The notes under the pieces were generated by a model. It made no database searches. It had not been told where the DNA came from and saw only the letters and a program-made list of their open reading frames with translations. A DNA stretch of 64,000 bases, from the NCBI GenBank assembly GCA_965153455.1, contig OZ234501.1:6138001-6202000 (forward strand), written 5' to 3'. The position numbers and the translations under genes were made by a program. Positions within the stretch are counted from its first letter, which is position 1; the number at the start of each line of letters is the position of its first letter. The stretch comes from Sphagnum compactum. Its lineage: Eukaryota > Bryophyta > Sphagnopsida > Sphagnales. Below, piece after piece: positions 47,748 to 59,289 of this stretch.

Positions 47748-50700
47748 ATGGTATCTGTAGCGCATTGTCTGGCGCTCATGTCCATGTTGTTGCTGGCTTC
47801 TTGTTCTTGTTCTTGTTCTTGTTGCACTGTGGAATGGGTGGCGAAAGAAGCAGCTGTTATGGCGTTGGAGATAGCACAGGTACCATCAGCAGCAGCGTTG
47901 TGTGTTGCGGATGACGAGGCCTTGGGTGCGCTTCGTGAGGATGAAGCTGACAATAATGTCACTGTGTCTTACACTCCCGAAATCGGCTATGGCTTTGTGG
48001 ATGTGACGGCCAATGTCACTCGTGGGCTGGTGTTTTTGCCGGAGGTGGGAGTGGCACCTGAAGCTTATGCCGTCTACGCTCGGAGTAAGAAGCTAATAAT
48101 AAGAGCTCAAAAAATCCTTTCTTCTTTTCAGTGTAGCAAAATCTGTCATTCTTAAGAAACTGTTCTGTCAGTCAGAAGCTCTTCTGCAGAAGCAATTGGG
48201 TATAAAAAAAGGATTGAACGGTGGGTCTGAGCTGAGAAGGTACACACGCAAATTCTTTGCTCCCTCCTCTCGAAATCCTATATGACTTTGAGGGTCTTCC
48301 ATTCGAAATTCTCTTTGTGGAGCTTTAACACCACTGGTTTTTCTTGGGTCTGCAACAGAGATGGCACTCCATGGTTTTTATGCAGCAATTGTGGAGAAGG
48401 GAACAATAGCGCATGTGGTTAGGGCAATGATGCAACAGCCATACTTGCAGTACTGGTCTCTTTTGGGACATGGAAAGGGAGGAGGGGCTGTAGCAGCACG
48501 GATCGCTTTTGTTCTTCACCCCAAAATCAAGGCCCTCATCTTGTTGGCAGCCGCACTGCCGGAGGATGTGGATTTACGGTCACTCAATCTCTTATTGACT
48601 GTCATCTATGGTGGAAAGGATACTGTGGTTACTCCCGAAGCTATCAGCAAATCATTCTCGCAAATGGCTGGTATGCATCTACACACATACTCCCAACCCA
48701 TTAGCCATCATCTCATCTTCTTGAAGCCCATTGCAAAGGTTAAATCTGTATGGCATTTGACTACAGAGTTTTCTTGGCTCAAGGAAATGTGTAGGTTAGG
48801 AATTTTTTGAGCAGTCAAGAGTCCAGTGATGATGAGAATTCAACTAGCAATTTGTTGTAGGTTTTGAGTCATAGAAATCAGGTCACCAGTTCAGACCTAA
48901 GCATTCTAGATGTTGCACAAATTAGCTAATATGGCTGCATTGCAGTCACATGGGGCCCAACCAGTGATATGAACCATGGGAATCTATAAGCTTTCAAAGC
49001 AACAATCATTTTTCTCTGTTCTCCTGGTTATGTTGGTCTCCACCATCACATAGAAGGAAGTCCATTCAGAAGGTGGGACCATCATGCATGCCATATGCAT
49101 TGCTGTATTCCTAATCTCTTGTTTTGGTGCCTAGACATGGTTCAACTGATGGCATGCACAGTGCTGCCCAAATAAGTGTCAAGTTTCTTGCTGTGGAACC
49201 ATGTGTAATGAGCTTTTCTTCTTGAAAATAGTTAAGATAATATATACTTCACTTGCCAGATAATATGTTCACAAATAAGAGTTTGGATGTGGTGAGTAGG
49301 AAAGGTTCACATTGAAGCATGTATAAGACTACTGTCCTCACCATGGTGAATCCCTGTTCATTCTATTTCTCCTGCAGGAGACACCAGAACTGTACTGTTT
49401 CCAAATTTGGGCCACTTTGATTTTGTGCACAGTGATTGCAAGGGCAATGAGCTACGCCCATCTCAGAATTGTCAGGGGGTTTTGACCTCTGATGATGCGG
49501 ATTCCATTGCAAATGAATTATATTTGGCAGTCACATTCTCTCACTGGTTAGTTGCCTCAGCAAGGGCACTTTCCTATGGGGACAATGAGAAGCTCACTCC
49601 GGGGCATAACGATTCAAAACCTTACCCAGGTGATATCCGTGTGAACTTCACAGAGCTTCCCATTCCTGGCACCAGCCCCCAGGTATTATGCCCCCTTCTG
49701 GGCTTGCAGAAAATTTGTCATTATAATTCTGAACAATTTGAGAAGTTCAAGAGGTGTGATTGCTTCCACAAATGCTTACCAGATGATTTATATGTGGTCT
49801 CATATTACTGTGATGCAACTTTGATTTTGGGGGAAGCACAATCAGCATAGAGGTGCTAACGGTTTAGGTCTCTGTTCCAGCGGCTATGGTGGATATTCAC
49901 CCCAAGTCAGATCACAGGAGGTATCATTTACTACCCTGGTGCTGCTGTGGATGGCCGTGCATACTTTCCTCTAGCTTTTGAGATTGCTGCACAAGGGCAC
50001 TTGGTGGTTGTAGTCCAGCAACCATTGCGTAATGCTGTCCTCGCTTTTCAGGATGCAAATGTTGTACTCAACTCCAACCTCTCTGTATTTTCTGGTATGT
50101 CAAGGGCTCCCTTATGACTTTCAACAACTTGTGCTTGGAACCAATCAAACTATTGCGTATCCACATCATGTCTGAGCACAAAAATTCAGCTCTTTCTCTC
50201 ACTGTAACAAACTGAGATAGGTTGTCAGACACTGGGTCAAAACCTCTGACTCGGTCTTCTTCCATTAGGATTACTGTAGAACCAAACTTTGGTGGGATAT
50301 GCTAAAGCACTCTTTTAGCTGGTGTTGGTGAAAACCATGCTAGTGCCTTTGTGCAGAGAATGGGTTCAAGCTAATCTTGTACTACAATTTCAAATCTTGT
50401 TGTCTCCCTCTGTTGATGTATTTGCCTTTGTTCATATTTCCCCAAAAGCTGCTGCCTTTACCTGATGAGCAAATTACTTTTACTGATCTTGCAGGGGTCC
50501 GCAAGGATAGGTGGGCAATTGCAGGGCATTCATTAGGTGGTGGAGGGGCAAATTTGTATGCTGGTGCTTATGGTAGAAGAGTATATGCAGCAGTCCTTCA
50601 TGCAGGTGCATGGCGCACAAACCTAACACTGTCTGAGCTGCCTGTGGTGCAAATTTATGGGACTCTTGATTGCATATACCCAGGGGGTTACCAAAGATAT

Positions 50701-50940
50701 CGAGATCTCTACGTGGATCCACCTCCAAAAGGGTTTGGGCCCTTGGTGAATTTGAATACAACACAATTTATTCCTATTGATTCTGCCAACCACTATCAAG
50801 TGGGTGATTATGGCTACCAAGATGATGATCAAATTGCAACCATGAGTCTGGAGCAGCAGCAGATAGTCTTTGCTGAAGAAACAGTCAAGTTCCTCAACAA
50901 CATTCCTTTGAAGGGAAATGGTATTCTGTCATGCTCATGA
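47748..50940 (+). CDS. Tandem alpha/beta-hydrolase protein: inactive-looking N domain, intact C domain
   Basis: Five exons (47748-48084, 48359-48670, 49378-49682, 49881-50094, 50495-50940) encode 537 residues with phase kept at each GT-AG junction. A hydrophobic N-terminus (MVSVAHCLALMSMLLLAS, then Cys-rich) looks like a signal peptide. Several N-x-S/T sites (NVT, NFT, NLT, NTT) fit a secreted or endomembrane protein. Domain 1 (about 85-255) has the fold landmarks but reads GHGKGG at 149-154, with Gly151 in place of the nucleophilic Ser; Asp200 and a downstream GHFDF His remain. Domain 2 (about 325-530) starts TGGIIYYPGAAVD. It has GHSLGG (Ser402), Asp448 in GTLDCIYP and His489 in ANHYQVGDYG, an intact triad typical of the alpha/beta hydrolase fold-5 group. 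The substrate is unknown. An in-frame ATG at 47727 is an alternative start. An imperfect copy of the 3' coding end follows at 50939. Confidence 0.87.
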
Positions 50941-51024
50941 TCAAATTGCAACCATAAGTCTGGAGTGGCAGCAGATAGTCTTTGCCAAAGAAATAATCAA
51001 CTTCCTCAACAACCTTGTTTTGAA
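50827..51024 (+). repeat. Tandem duplication of the hydrolase 3' coding end
   Basis: The sequence starting GATCAAATTGCAACC at 50827, inside the last exon, recurs at 50939 with about 80-85% identity over roughly 86 bp (period 112). The first copy is coding. The second overlaps the stop codon and keeps its own open frame (DQIATISLEWQQIVF and onward) to a TGA near 51043, but it is not in frame with the gene. Confidence 0.9.
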
Positions 51025-51043
51025 GTGGGCTTCTGGTGTTTGA

Positions 51044-52002
51044 ACGCAATAAAGACTTTCCAATGTCTCTTCTCAAAAGACCATAACCTATTTGAAAACA
51101 TCTGGTTTTGTAAACAATGCCAATGATGACTCTGACTGACTATGCCATCGGGTGAGTTTGCATCCAGTGTGCATCACCAATGTCAAAGCTTGATGTAGCA
51201 TTATTATGCATAGCTCCAAAACAACTGAGCTCAGGGTGAGGAAAGTTTTGTGGTGTATTCTACATTTCATGTGCAAAGCTGTGGCAATAAAAAATCTCCT
51301 TTCCCCTCTGCATTGTCTTTTTCCTTTCATCATCAGGAGGTGACATCTTGCAGTGTGGAAGGGTTGTTGCATATCCAAATTTATCATTTGGTTGCACATT
51401 ATCTGGTCAACTAATCAATATCTGTATGTAGAAATGCCGAAAATAGTGGTCTGGGTTGCATATTGCTTGTAGCCAACAGACAAGTAAGAAATAGCTGGTC
51501 AATTGTTTGGGCTAGAACTTAGTAGGCATCCTCATAATTGAGGGTGGATATCAATTCAGGAGAAACTCAGAAGACTCGGATCATCTTCCAACAACACCAC
51601 TTAATTTTCAGCAGTGATCAGGTATTCTGAGTGTCTAAAAGTTGACATTTTTTTCCATTTTCATAAGCTGGGATTACAAACAGGTAATGTCAATGCCTCC
51701 TTTATATGATAAATCCAAATCCTTCTGACAGTAAGTGAACCTTTTTACAGTGCCAGGCCTCCCACTGACAATGAAGGAAGAAGAGGGAAGATTTTATTTG
51801 GGAAATCCACTGGGAAAAGAGATCAAATCTTGCTAAGGAAGAAGAAACCAGAGAACCCAGTGGAATAAGAGGTAACTATTATAATTGACTTAATCTCATG
51901 AAAATTGTCTGTGCATGTCAAAGTTCAAAGAACACAAAAGGATCCATAAAAATAACCTTTGTGTGCACAGGTGTTGAGATATTAGCACTTAGCGCTTAGG
52001 GT
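51044..52002. other. Convergent intergenic region
   Basis: Lies between the 3' ends of the plus-strand hydrolase gene and the minus-strand mutase gene, and probably holds both 3' UTRs. No additional gene recognised. TTAGGGTTTAGCC abuts the mutase stop codon. Confidence 0.55.
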
Positions 52003-55000
52003 TTAGCCAGCAATGTACTTCTGGAGTGGCGTAACATCAAGAGCCCCAAACTCATGCACAGCTGCTAACACAGCTGAGCCAAGCTTCACTGCAGCCTCCT
52101 GTGATGGAGCCTGCATCAACATCATTTGACAAATGACACAAGTATGTTACAATGAGTTTCAAGAAATGGATGTGTCAAGCGAGCAACTGTGATGTATACA
52201 GTGAATTGGTTCAAGGGAGAAAAAGCAATTGTGTATATGGGGTGGGCAAATCAAGGTGGCTGCCAATACAGAAGCTTGGTAGAGAAGTTTATGGCATTCA
52301 TTACCTCAATGTTCAATGGAAGCACAGGATCGTGCAAGGAGAGTCGCAGCAGGAACCAACCACCATATCCCGACACTCGAATCTATTGTTTCTCAAGAAA
52401 GCAAGCACCAGAGGTCCAGAGCAAAAACTTTAGAAACCTTTTAGGTGTTCAAAACCAGTAACCCAAGAAACTAGTGTTTCAATACTATCGTATAAGTAGT
52501 AGCTCTGGTAAGTCACATTGAACAACTCAACACAAGCAGCCTGAAGCAATATGGAGTGATTAGATCAAGTACAGAATATCTTATGCATTTTTGGTGATAT
52601 CTGCTGTGAAGCACGCATGTACAACATTAAGAATTGATGTCTGGACGAAAGGAGATGCCTACCGACATGCAGAATGCATGTACAATGTGGAGAACTGATA
52701 ATGGGACAAAGAGAGATGTATACCCCTTCATAATTGACACTCGCTTTCTTAAGGTTTGGATCTGAAGCCACCGTCTTGTCCAAGTTACTCAGCACTTGCT
52801 CGCCATAGTCTCTAAAACCTCTGCAATTGTTCCAGTCTATACAGATTATTATTACATGCTACCGAAAGTTAAAATAAAATAAACTTAAAGTTTAATTCTG
52901 ACACCATGCAACCGAAAAAAAGCAGGTCAAAAATAAATTCTTTACAGGCAACTGTAGAATTATAATGTCCAGTCACATGTTTCTACATGTGACTGGACAT
53001 TATTACAGGGTGTGAGATACAGGGTTTTAAAACGAAGTTCTTTCACACTTAACCAATCATGAATGTCTGAAAAACAGCTAGTTAATAATGTCAGTAGAAA
53101 AAACCCAAACAAAAAAACACTATTTTGAAAGATGCATGGCCGGCTGACTGAGATACCCAGCACCAATATCTGGATGTGACTGGTCAATCTTGAATCTCAA
53201 CTCGGTGGTAATATCCGCTTCTTTTAGCTCTCCAATCAGATCTGACAGCACTTGACTGCCATGGCCTTCCCCTGATGCCTTTGCAGCTGCCAGCTTAATC
53301 AACAACTTCACCTGCCATATGACATTTATTTTTTTGGGTTTCTATTTTTTCCTTTCTGTAAACCACTCTCATGAGTGACTTTCACAATGGATTTTTCTCA
53401 TCAGATTACCAGATACACAATTCCCTTTCCTACAACAAAGTTATCCATAAAGTCCGGCTGTCATTGGGCCTTAGTTTGACCCTCAAGTCCCCGTTTCATC
53501 CCCAATTCAAGTGGTGAACCGGAAAGTGGGTGGTACCATTCAGTGCGTATCACTTCCCAAGATTTTGTAGGATTTCATTCTTTACAAGATTTGATTTAAT
53601 GAAGCGTAGAGTATAAGCAACAGTGAAGGTGAAAGTATGGAAAATAAAAAACTAGGAGTGAAAATTGTATGAGGGCTAATTTAGGTGAGAAGTAGTTTAG
53701 TTCTCCCCCCCCCATCCCTTTTCCCCCCCATGTACTTTTTTTGCATTCTCACTTTTGACTGACCCATTCACACATTATGCTCAGTAGTGCCCTTGTTTCA
53801 GCTACCTTTCAGACAACAACTTTAACGTACATACCATTAGATAGGCACCATCATCCAGCCAATGGTTTTCTTTAAGAGCTCCATGCCCACTTGTCTCAAT
53901 AGCCAAGTGTGCCTCCTCTCCAATTGTGTTCTGTATGAAACATGACATGATTATCATCGTCACTGTCGTAAATCTGTAAAATTCAATTTTGATTTTTGGC
54001 ACAGTACTGCACCCAACTGTTGGGCAAAACTTAGGTTACAAAACCAAAAAGCTCTGGATGAAATTACAGCATAGGTTGAAATTGGGGACCAAAAGACAGA
54101 CCAAGCGGATGCCTTCATCTATCACATTCTTGTAGCCCCTCTTGAAACGGTGATGCTTGCCACCTGCAACACAATATAGATGCTCAAGAAACAAAATTGA
54201 AACCTCGAATAGTAATGTGGCAAAACTCTTGATAGCCTCAAGCTGGTGCCAAACTAGTTATAGCTAGTGACATAAGTAGGAAAAGCCTCCTTATGAGGTG
54301 ACATAAGAGATCTCTTTCCAAAGAAGACTACCCATGGCAACATGAGATAAGTATTTTGAGAAAACATACCAAGCTTCCCTTCAATGAAAGTGGTGAGACC
54401 ATCTGAGGTCACACTATCTGTTACCACTGTAGTCCCTGGATGCTGATCAAGAATGCACACAAAAAACAATGCAGACTTTTATGGGCTTTCCCTTCTCTTT
54501 TGTCAGTCTAAACCCTAAACCCTAAACCCTTGATTCGTATTCAAGGAACTACTTTGCAGATAGAAGACAAGAAGACTTCACAAGCTTGACAAAGTTTGAC
54601 TACACTTTCCAAGCTCAGAATTTTTGTGAAGAGGAGGATCAAAATGTCCAGACATACTTTACCTCTGCTAGCACAATGGCAGCCATGAGAGCAATCAGTC
54701 GGTTGCGGTTCAATTCTCGTCCACTAGAGTCAACTGCAGCAGCCCTGTAAAACTTTGCCCAATGTAATAAATTGCCATCGAGCTACCAGACATTCCTTCA
54801 TCACCCCAACCACAGACTTGAAGACAGGAGGTGGAGGTGACGTCCTTCAAGTCAAGGATAAATCTGTCAACAAAGCTAATCCAAGAGAAACTGAAAGGCC
54901 GAAAATAAGGCTACGCACCTATCAACATCAGTATCAAAGATGATGCCAAGATCTGCCTTTTGCTCCAGGACTGCTTTTGTGATGGATTCCATTGCCTTCT

Positions 55001-57326
55001 TGTCTTCTGGATTTGGAATGTGATTTGGGAACATGCCTGGCAATCAGACAAAGAATTGCACTTGATCAAACTCCCCATAACCCATGTTCATGTCTATGAT
55101 GAGACCATCTTCTTGTGACAGTGACAATGCTGATCTGAGAAATACAATTTCAGCAAACCTGTGGGAAAAAGGGTGAAATGTGTTCAATACCATCAGGCTC
55201 CAGAAACTGGCTTCCTCTAGTGACTGCTCCAAGGGGCTCAAGCACACTAGCCTGTGCCAGACCAATCAAGCCATTATGCTCAAATCAGAGGCAACGAATG
55301 GACCTGGTTTCAAGCAAACATAAATAACTGGAGTAATAATAGAAAGCACACAATATATGTAGTAAAGAGATCAGATTGAGCTGTGCTGATGCACTGCAAA
55401 TGAGTTTTGGGTGGAGGCGAAATAGGTGTGGGGCAACCAGAACATACTGCAAAGAAGCCACCTGCCCCATTGCCAGCATCAACGACTATGTGAAAGCCCT
55501 CAAGAGGACGCTCTGCAACCAACAAGACAGCATGCAAAGTATCAGTGAGAAGAGTTTTCTTTGCATAAGCAATGTGTCTTATAAAAAAGGCTCTCAACAG
55601 GCTAACATCTGCAAGCTCACCTTTTCCTCCTGCTCCTCTACGAACTGCATTTACTAGATCTGCTGTGTACTGTTCCATGTAATTGATTTTTCGTGCCTCT
55701 TTCATCCCAATTGATATCATGGGATTTTCAGAGGAAATCTTGGCTGCCCTTGTGAGAATGTCACTGATGTTGCTTTTGCCAAGTCCCCCTTCATTAGTGA
55801 AAAACTTCAATCCATTTCTATTCCATGGAAGATGACTGGCTGTTGCAAGCAAAGTACATGAAATTAGTTTAGTACAGCAGAATGAGCCTGCACCCTGAAC
55901 TACTAAAGCATAATGGAAAATCAGGAAACATTCAAGTAAATAAATTCCAGACATCAGCCCATTGATGGACTTCATGTGAATCAAGGGAGCACTCCAAATC
56001 TTCAAGAAAAGAACTGGACAACCATATGCAGATGCTAGAAGGTGTCCAAAAGCCTGAAGTGATAGCCCAAAGGGTTGCAAATGTCTGATCAAATGGCTAA
56101 GAAGATGGAAAATATACATTTGATCAAAGACTCAACTAAAAGCGTCAGGAGCAACCTGTGATCATGATTGCTCCATGGACTGGGCAGAGTATGTCTTCTC
56201 GTTCTGTTATAGTGCTGTTAAACATTGCAGGTGTGGATGCCAACCTGCCATCAATCCCATCCACTAAAGCAATTTGTTCAAAACCTCTTGAGAACATAAA
56301 ATGTCCAAAAACACAACATAGGTAACTGCCCAAATGATTGCATGCTGAGAAGAGCTAAAATCATAAGTCGTAAGTTGGTCTCGTCAGAAAGTACTCACCC
56401 GTACAGGACAACATCTAAACCAGCCCCCAGAATTCCTTTTGCTGCAGCAGCCTGCACAGTAGAATCAATTGAAGATTTTTTGCCTTGCAAGGTGGGTCAA
56501 CAAACACATTTTGTCCCCTGAGATGTACAACACTAAACAGATTAGAATTTGTTAATACTGGCAGCTTGCTTTGTATAGAGACTAGAATGTAGCAACACCT
56601 GTAGAGAAGCAGCAGATATTCGGGAGTCATGGCCGATAGCGATGCGAAGCTTTGTGGTTGAAGGTAACTTCTTCTTATCAACTAGCCATGCTGCAAAAGC
56701 TGCAGCAATAGCCACAGTGGTTTCTTCTGTGAGATTCACAGGCTCCCCTTCCACACCTGCTACTGCCACTCCTCGTATATCACTGCAGACCTCAAACCCA
56801 TATGCATTATTATTATTATTATAATTATTATTGCTGCATCAACCCACAATATTACAATGCTTGCAACTTCTGGCTTTAAGGTCAAAAACAAAGAGATTCT
56901 TGCATTAAAGCTCTTCTCCCAAGTCCCAGAATATTTGGATCTGGAGATGGAAGTTTGACTTACCTGCCATTCTGAAGCTTCTTAAAATCAACTTTCCCTG
57001 CAGTTGTTGATTCCTCCTTAGTTGACATGGCAGCTGCAGTACACAATAGGAACACGGCATGATAAATAACGAAAAACAGAAAATTGCCAGCAGCCAGTCA
57101 TGACTTTGTGCAGCAGCATTTTTGAAGCTGAAATACACGAACCTCTTGTTGCCATTCTTCGTTGGCTAACCCAAGTCGACTTCAAATTCCCTGCCAAAAA
57201 CTTTCTGCTGTGTGGTTGAAGGTACAAGAAGCCTGAAGAGGGAAGGCCCACAGAGACTGCCTTGCTGCGCAGTGCCTCACTCTGATGGGTGCAAGATGGA
57301 CCAAGTGGCTTTGAAAACTGCCACAA
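52003..57326 (-). CDS. Phosphoglucomutase/phosphomannomutase-like protein, probably plastidial
   Basis: Seventeen exons (from the 5' end: 57326-57143, 57033-56964, 56782-56599, 56451-56399, 56244-56156, 55839-55621, 55512-55448, 55251-55191, 55036-54919, 54744-54663, 54442-54370, 54163-54102, 53930-53835, 53311-53157, 52820-52724, 52382-52305, 52110-52003) encode 597 residues, all GT-AG and in phase. The alpha-D-phosphohexomutase landmarks are present: phosphoserine loop TASHLPWNRNG (Ser195), Mg-binding DTDVDR (343-348), sugar-binding ETSGHG (432-437), and a C-terminal phosphate-loop segment RVSGYGGWF (538-546). That last one differs from the bacterial R-x-S-G-T-E-P form, as I recall for plant members of this clade. 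The first 60-70 residues are Ser/Lys/Arg-rich with few acids, like a chloroplast transit peptide. The reaction would be transfer of phosphate between C1 and C6 of a hexose phosphate; the sugar cannot be decided. The start is the first ATG in frame before the transit-like region. Confidence 0.94.
52962..53003. repeat. Perfect 19 bp hairpin in mutase intron 14
   Basis: ATAATGTCCAGTCACATGT (52962-52980) is followed after four bases by its exact reverse complement (52985-53003). It lies between exons 14 and 15 of the mutase gene. Confidence 0.95.
54508..54530. repeat. Interstitial telomere-type repeat in mutase intron 10
   Basis: Three consecutive CTAAACC / CCTAAAC heptamers on the plus strand form an exact (TTTAGGG)3-type tract on the minus strand, inside the intron between exons 10 and 11. 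Confidence 0.93.
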
Positions 57327-58168
57327 ATTAGCTGCACCCCAGCAGCCCCAGCCATCCTCAGGCTCATGTAACCCAGACCCAAAAGATGTCGTCTGTACAA
57401 AGAAAAGACAAAGGCAACCAAGCTTTTGTTTTGGGATCTAGAACTAGAAATTTGTCCCTGTGCTCTAAATTCATGCTGGAATTTGTACTTCTGCTCTTCT
57501 GTAACAAAATGGAAAAATTGCAGAGTTGATACTGACAGTGGAAAATACAACCATCATTGTGCAACCCATCCATCAGTGATCAACAGGGAAGGAACCAAAA
57601 AATTCCAAAAGTAAAGCCTAAGATGACAACCATCATTCCTAAGTTTAGATTCTACTTAAAGCTCAAACTTTGTATTGTCTGCTCAAAGAAAAAAAACACA
57701 TGTATTTCTTTGAACCCAACTTTGGATTCATGTCAGGAATTCACTACCAATGTCATGAGCTGACGATTGTGAAGTTCAAAACCCAGAGCTGAAAATTCTC
57801 AGTAAATCTTATCAGACAGACACAATGCACACACACATAAATGGTGATCAATTCTCACAACATCTAACCTCTCTCTCCTCCACCCTTCCCATATTTCAAT
57901 CCAAATCCTTCCTTCCTTGGTGCTTACCTGAAAGAACACCATTACCCCAAAAACCAATTTTAAATCCCCTAATACCATAACCTCCTGTTTGAAATCTCTG
58001 GGATGCTTGCTTTGAAAATTCTTCAAACTTTGCTCAGAATGTCCACATATTTTCTCACATTTGCAGGAACCCTAGACATGTACCTCTGTTGTGCAAATTC
58101 AGAGATTTGTGAAAGCTAAGCAAAATGCATAGTAAACTATTACCCATCAAAAAAAGGAATTGGACCCC

Positions 58169-58206
<38 letters not shown>

Positions 58207-58520
58207 ACAAGCTGAACACAGAGAAATCCAAGATCTAATCAAACTATTACAGCAGAAAGAAAACACCCAAAACTGTAAATTTATTAAACAAATAATTATT
58301 TTAAAAAAACCCCAAAACCCAAAACCAAAAAAAACCCAATCTAGACACAACGATAACAAAAGGCAAACATCAAACCCAGTTGAAGAAACCAAAGGATTAA
58401 AGAAAAAGATGGGTATGCAATGGAGAACAAGAAATGGGTTTGTAGAGAAAAGAGAGAGCCAGAGAGAGTAGAGAAGAGAATAGGGTAGAGTGAAGAGAGT
58501 ACAAGCCATAGAAGATCATC
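57327..58520 (-). promoter_or_regulatory. Probable 5' leader and promoter region of the mutase gene
   Basis: Read on the minus strand, 58520-58440 is a CT-rich pyrimidine patch of the kind seen near plant transcription starts, about 1.1 kb before the start codon. A leader intron is plausible but not resolved. The stretch includes a (CA)n run at 58171-58204. No separate gene recognised. Confidence 0.35.
58171..58204. repeat. (CA)n microsatellite
   Basis: About 16 uninterrupted CA units. Confidence 0.97.
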
Positions 58521-58521
58521 C

Positions 58522-58552
58522 ACACCACCACCACCACCACCACCACCACCAG
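58522..58552. repeat. (CAC)n microsatellite
   Basis: About ten CAC/ACC trinucleotide units. Confidence 0.95.
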
Positions 58553-58600
58553 CAACTATGGAGCAACAAAGCCCTACTTGCCCTAGAGCTCCTTTTCTTC

Positions 58601-58624
58601 TCTGCTTGCTTGCTTGCTTGCTTG
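58601..58624. repeat. (CTTG)n microsatellite
   Basis: Five to six CTTG/TTGC units. Confidence 0.9.
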
Positions 58625-58720
58625 TCTCTGGCTCTGGTGGAAAGTAGGTGTCTGGATCTGTTTCTCTATGTGTTCAAAAGATGTGCAGAGTTCAATGCAG
58701 AAGTTGATAACCTTGCTGCC

Positions 58721-58790
58721 ATGTATGTATGTATGTATGTACTCATACATACAGCAATGTATGTATGCCATGTATGTATGTATGTATGTA
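58721..58790. repeat. (ATGT)n array
   Basis: ATGT/GTAT tetranucleotide runs in three blocks separated by short imperfect sequence. The middle contains ACATACA, giving local inverted symmetry. Confidence 0.92.
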
Positions 58791-59289
58791 CCCACCACTG
58801 ATTTTAACATTGTCTTTTACCTACTAGGTATTGATTTATATTTTGATTTTACACCCAATCATTATACCCACATGATAATCAAAAATACAATTTCACAACC
58901 TAAGTCCTAAGTCTTATTTGTAATACCTTCATTGCCGATACCTCACCCAAGTGATCACAAATATTTGAATCGTGGCCTTCAATTTAGCTTTCAATAAACA
59001 AACCCGAGTTCCATGCAATATTTGCATTTGGGTTATTTTCACATCATTTTCACCCACTACGAGAGGTGAATGAAACGTTATCCTGTTGAATTGGATTTAA
59101 TGGTAAAAATGAGAGCATTGTGTTGTGGTTTACTAAGGTGGGTTAGTGAAGTTTATCCATCTAAAAAGGGTATGGCAACATCATTTCAAAAGTATGTTGA
59201 AGTGCATTGATTTTTGTAATATCATCATATATTAATGATAATCATCACTTTTCATAATATCTTTAGGATTCTCTTGTGTGTGAACAATA
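58791..59289. other. AT-rich spacer
   Basis: Nothing recognised on either strand. Confidence 0.5.

Noticed and set aside
54755-54943. Plus-strand small open frame
   Set aside because: It lies across an intron of the minus-strand mutase gene and touches exons 9 and 10 only in antisense.
58147-58523. Hydrophobic minus-strand small protein
   Set aside because: The frame is produced by the CT-rich leader and a (GT)n repeat; it is more likely untranslated leader or promoter of the mutase gene.
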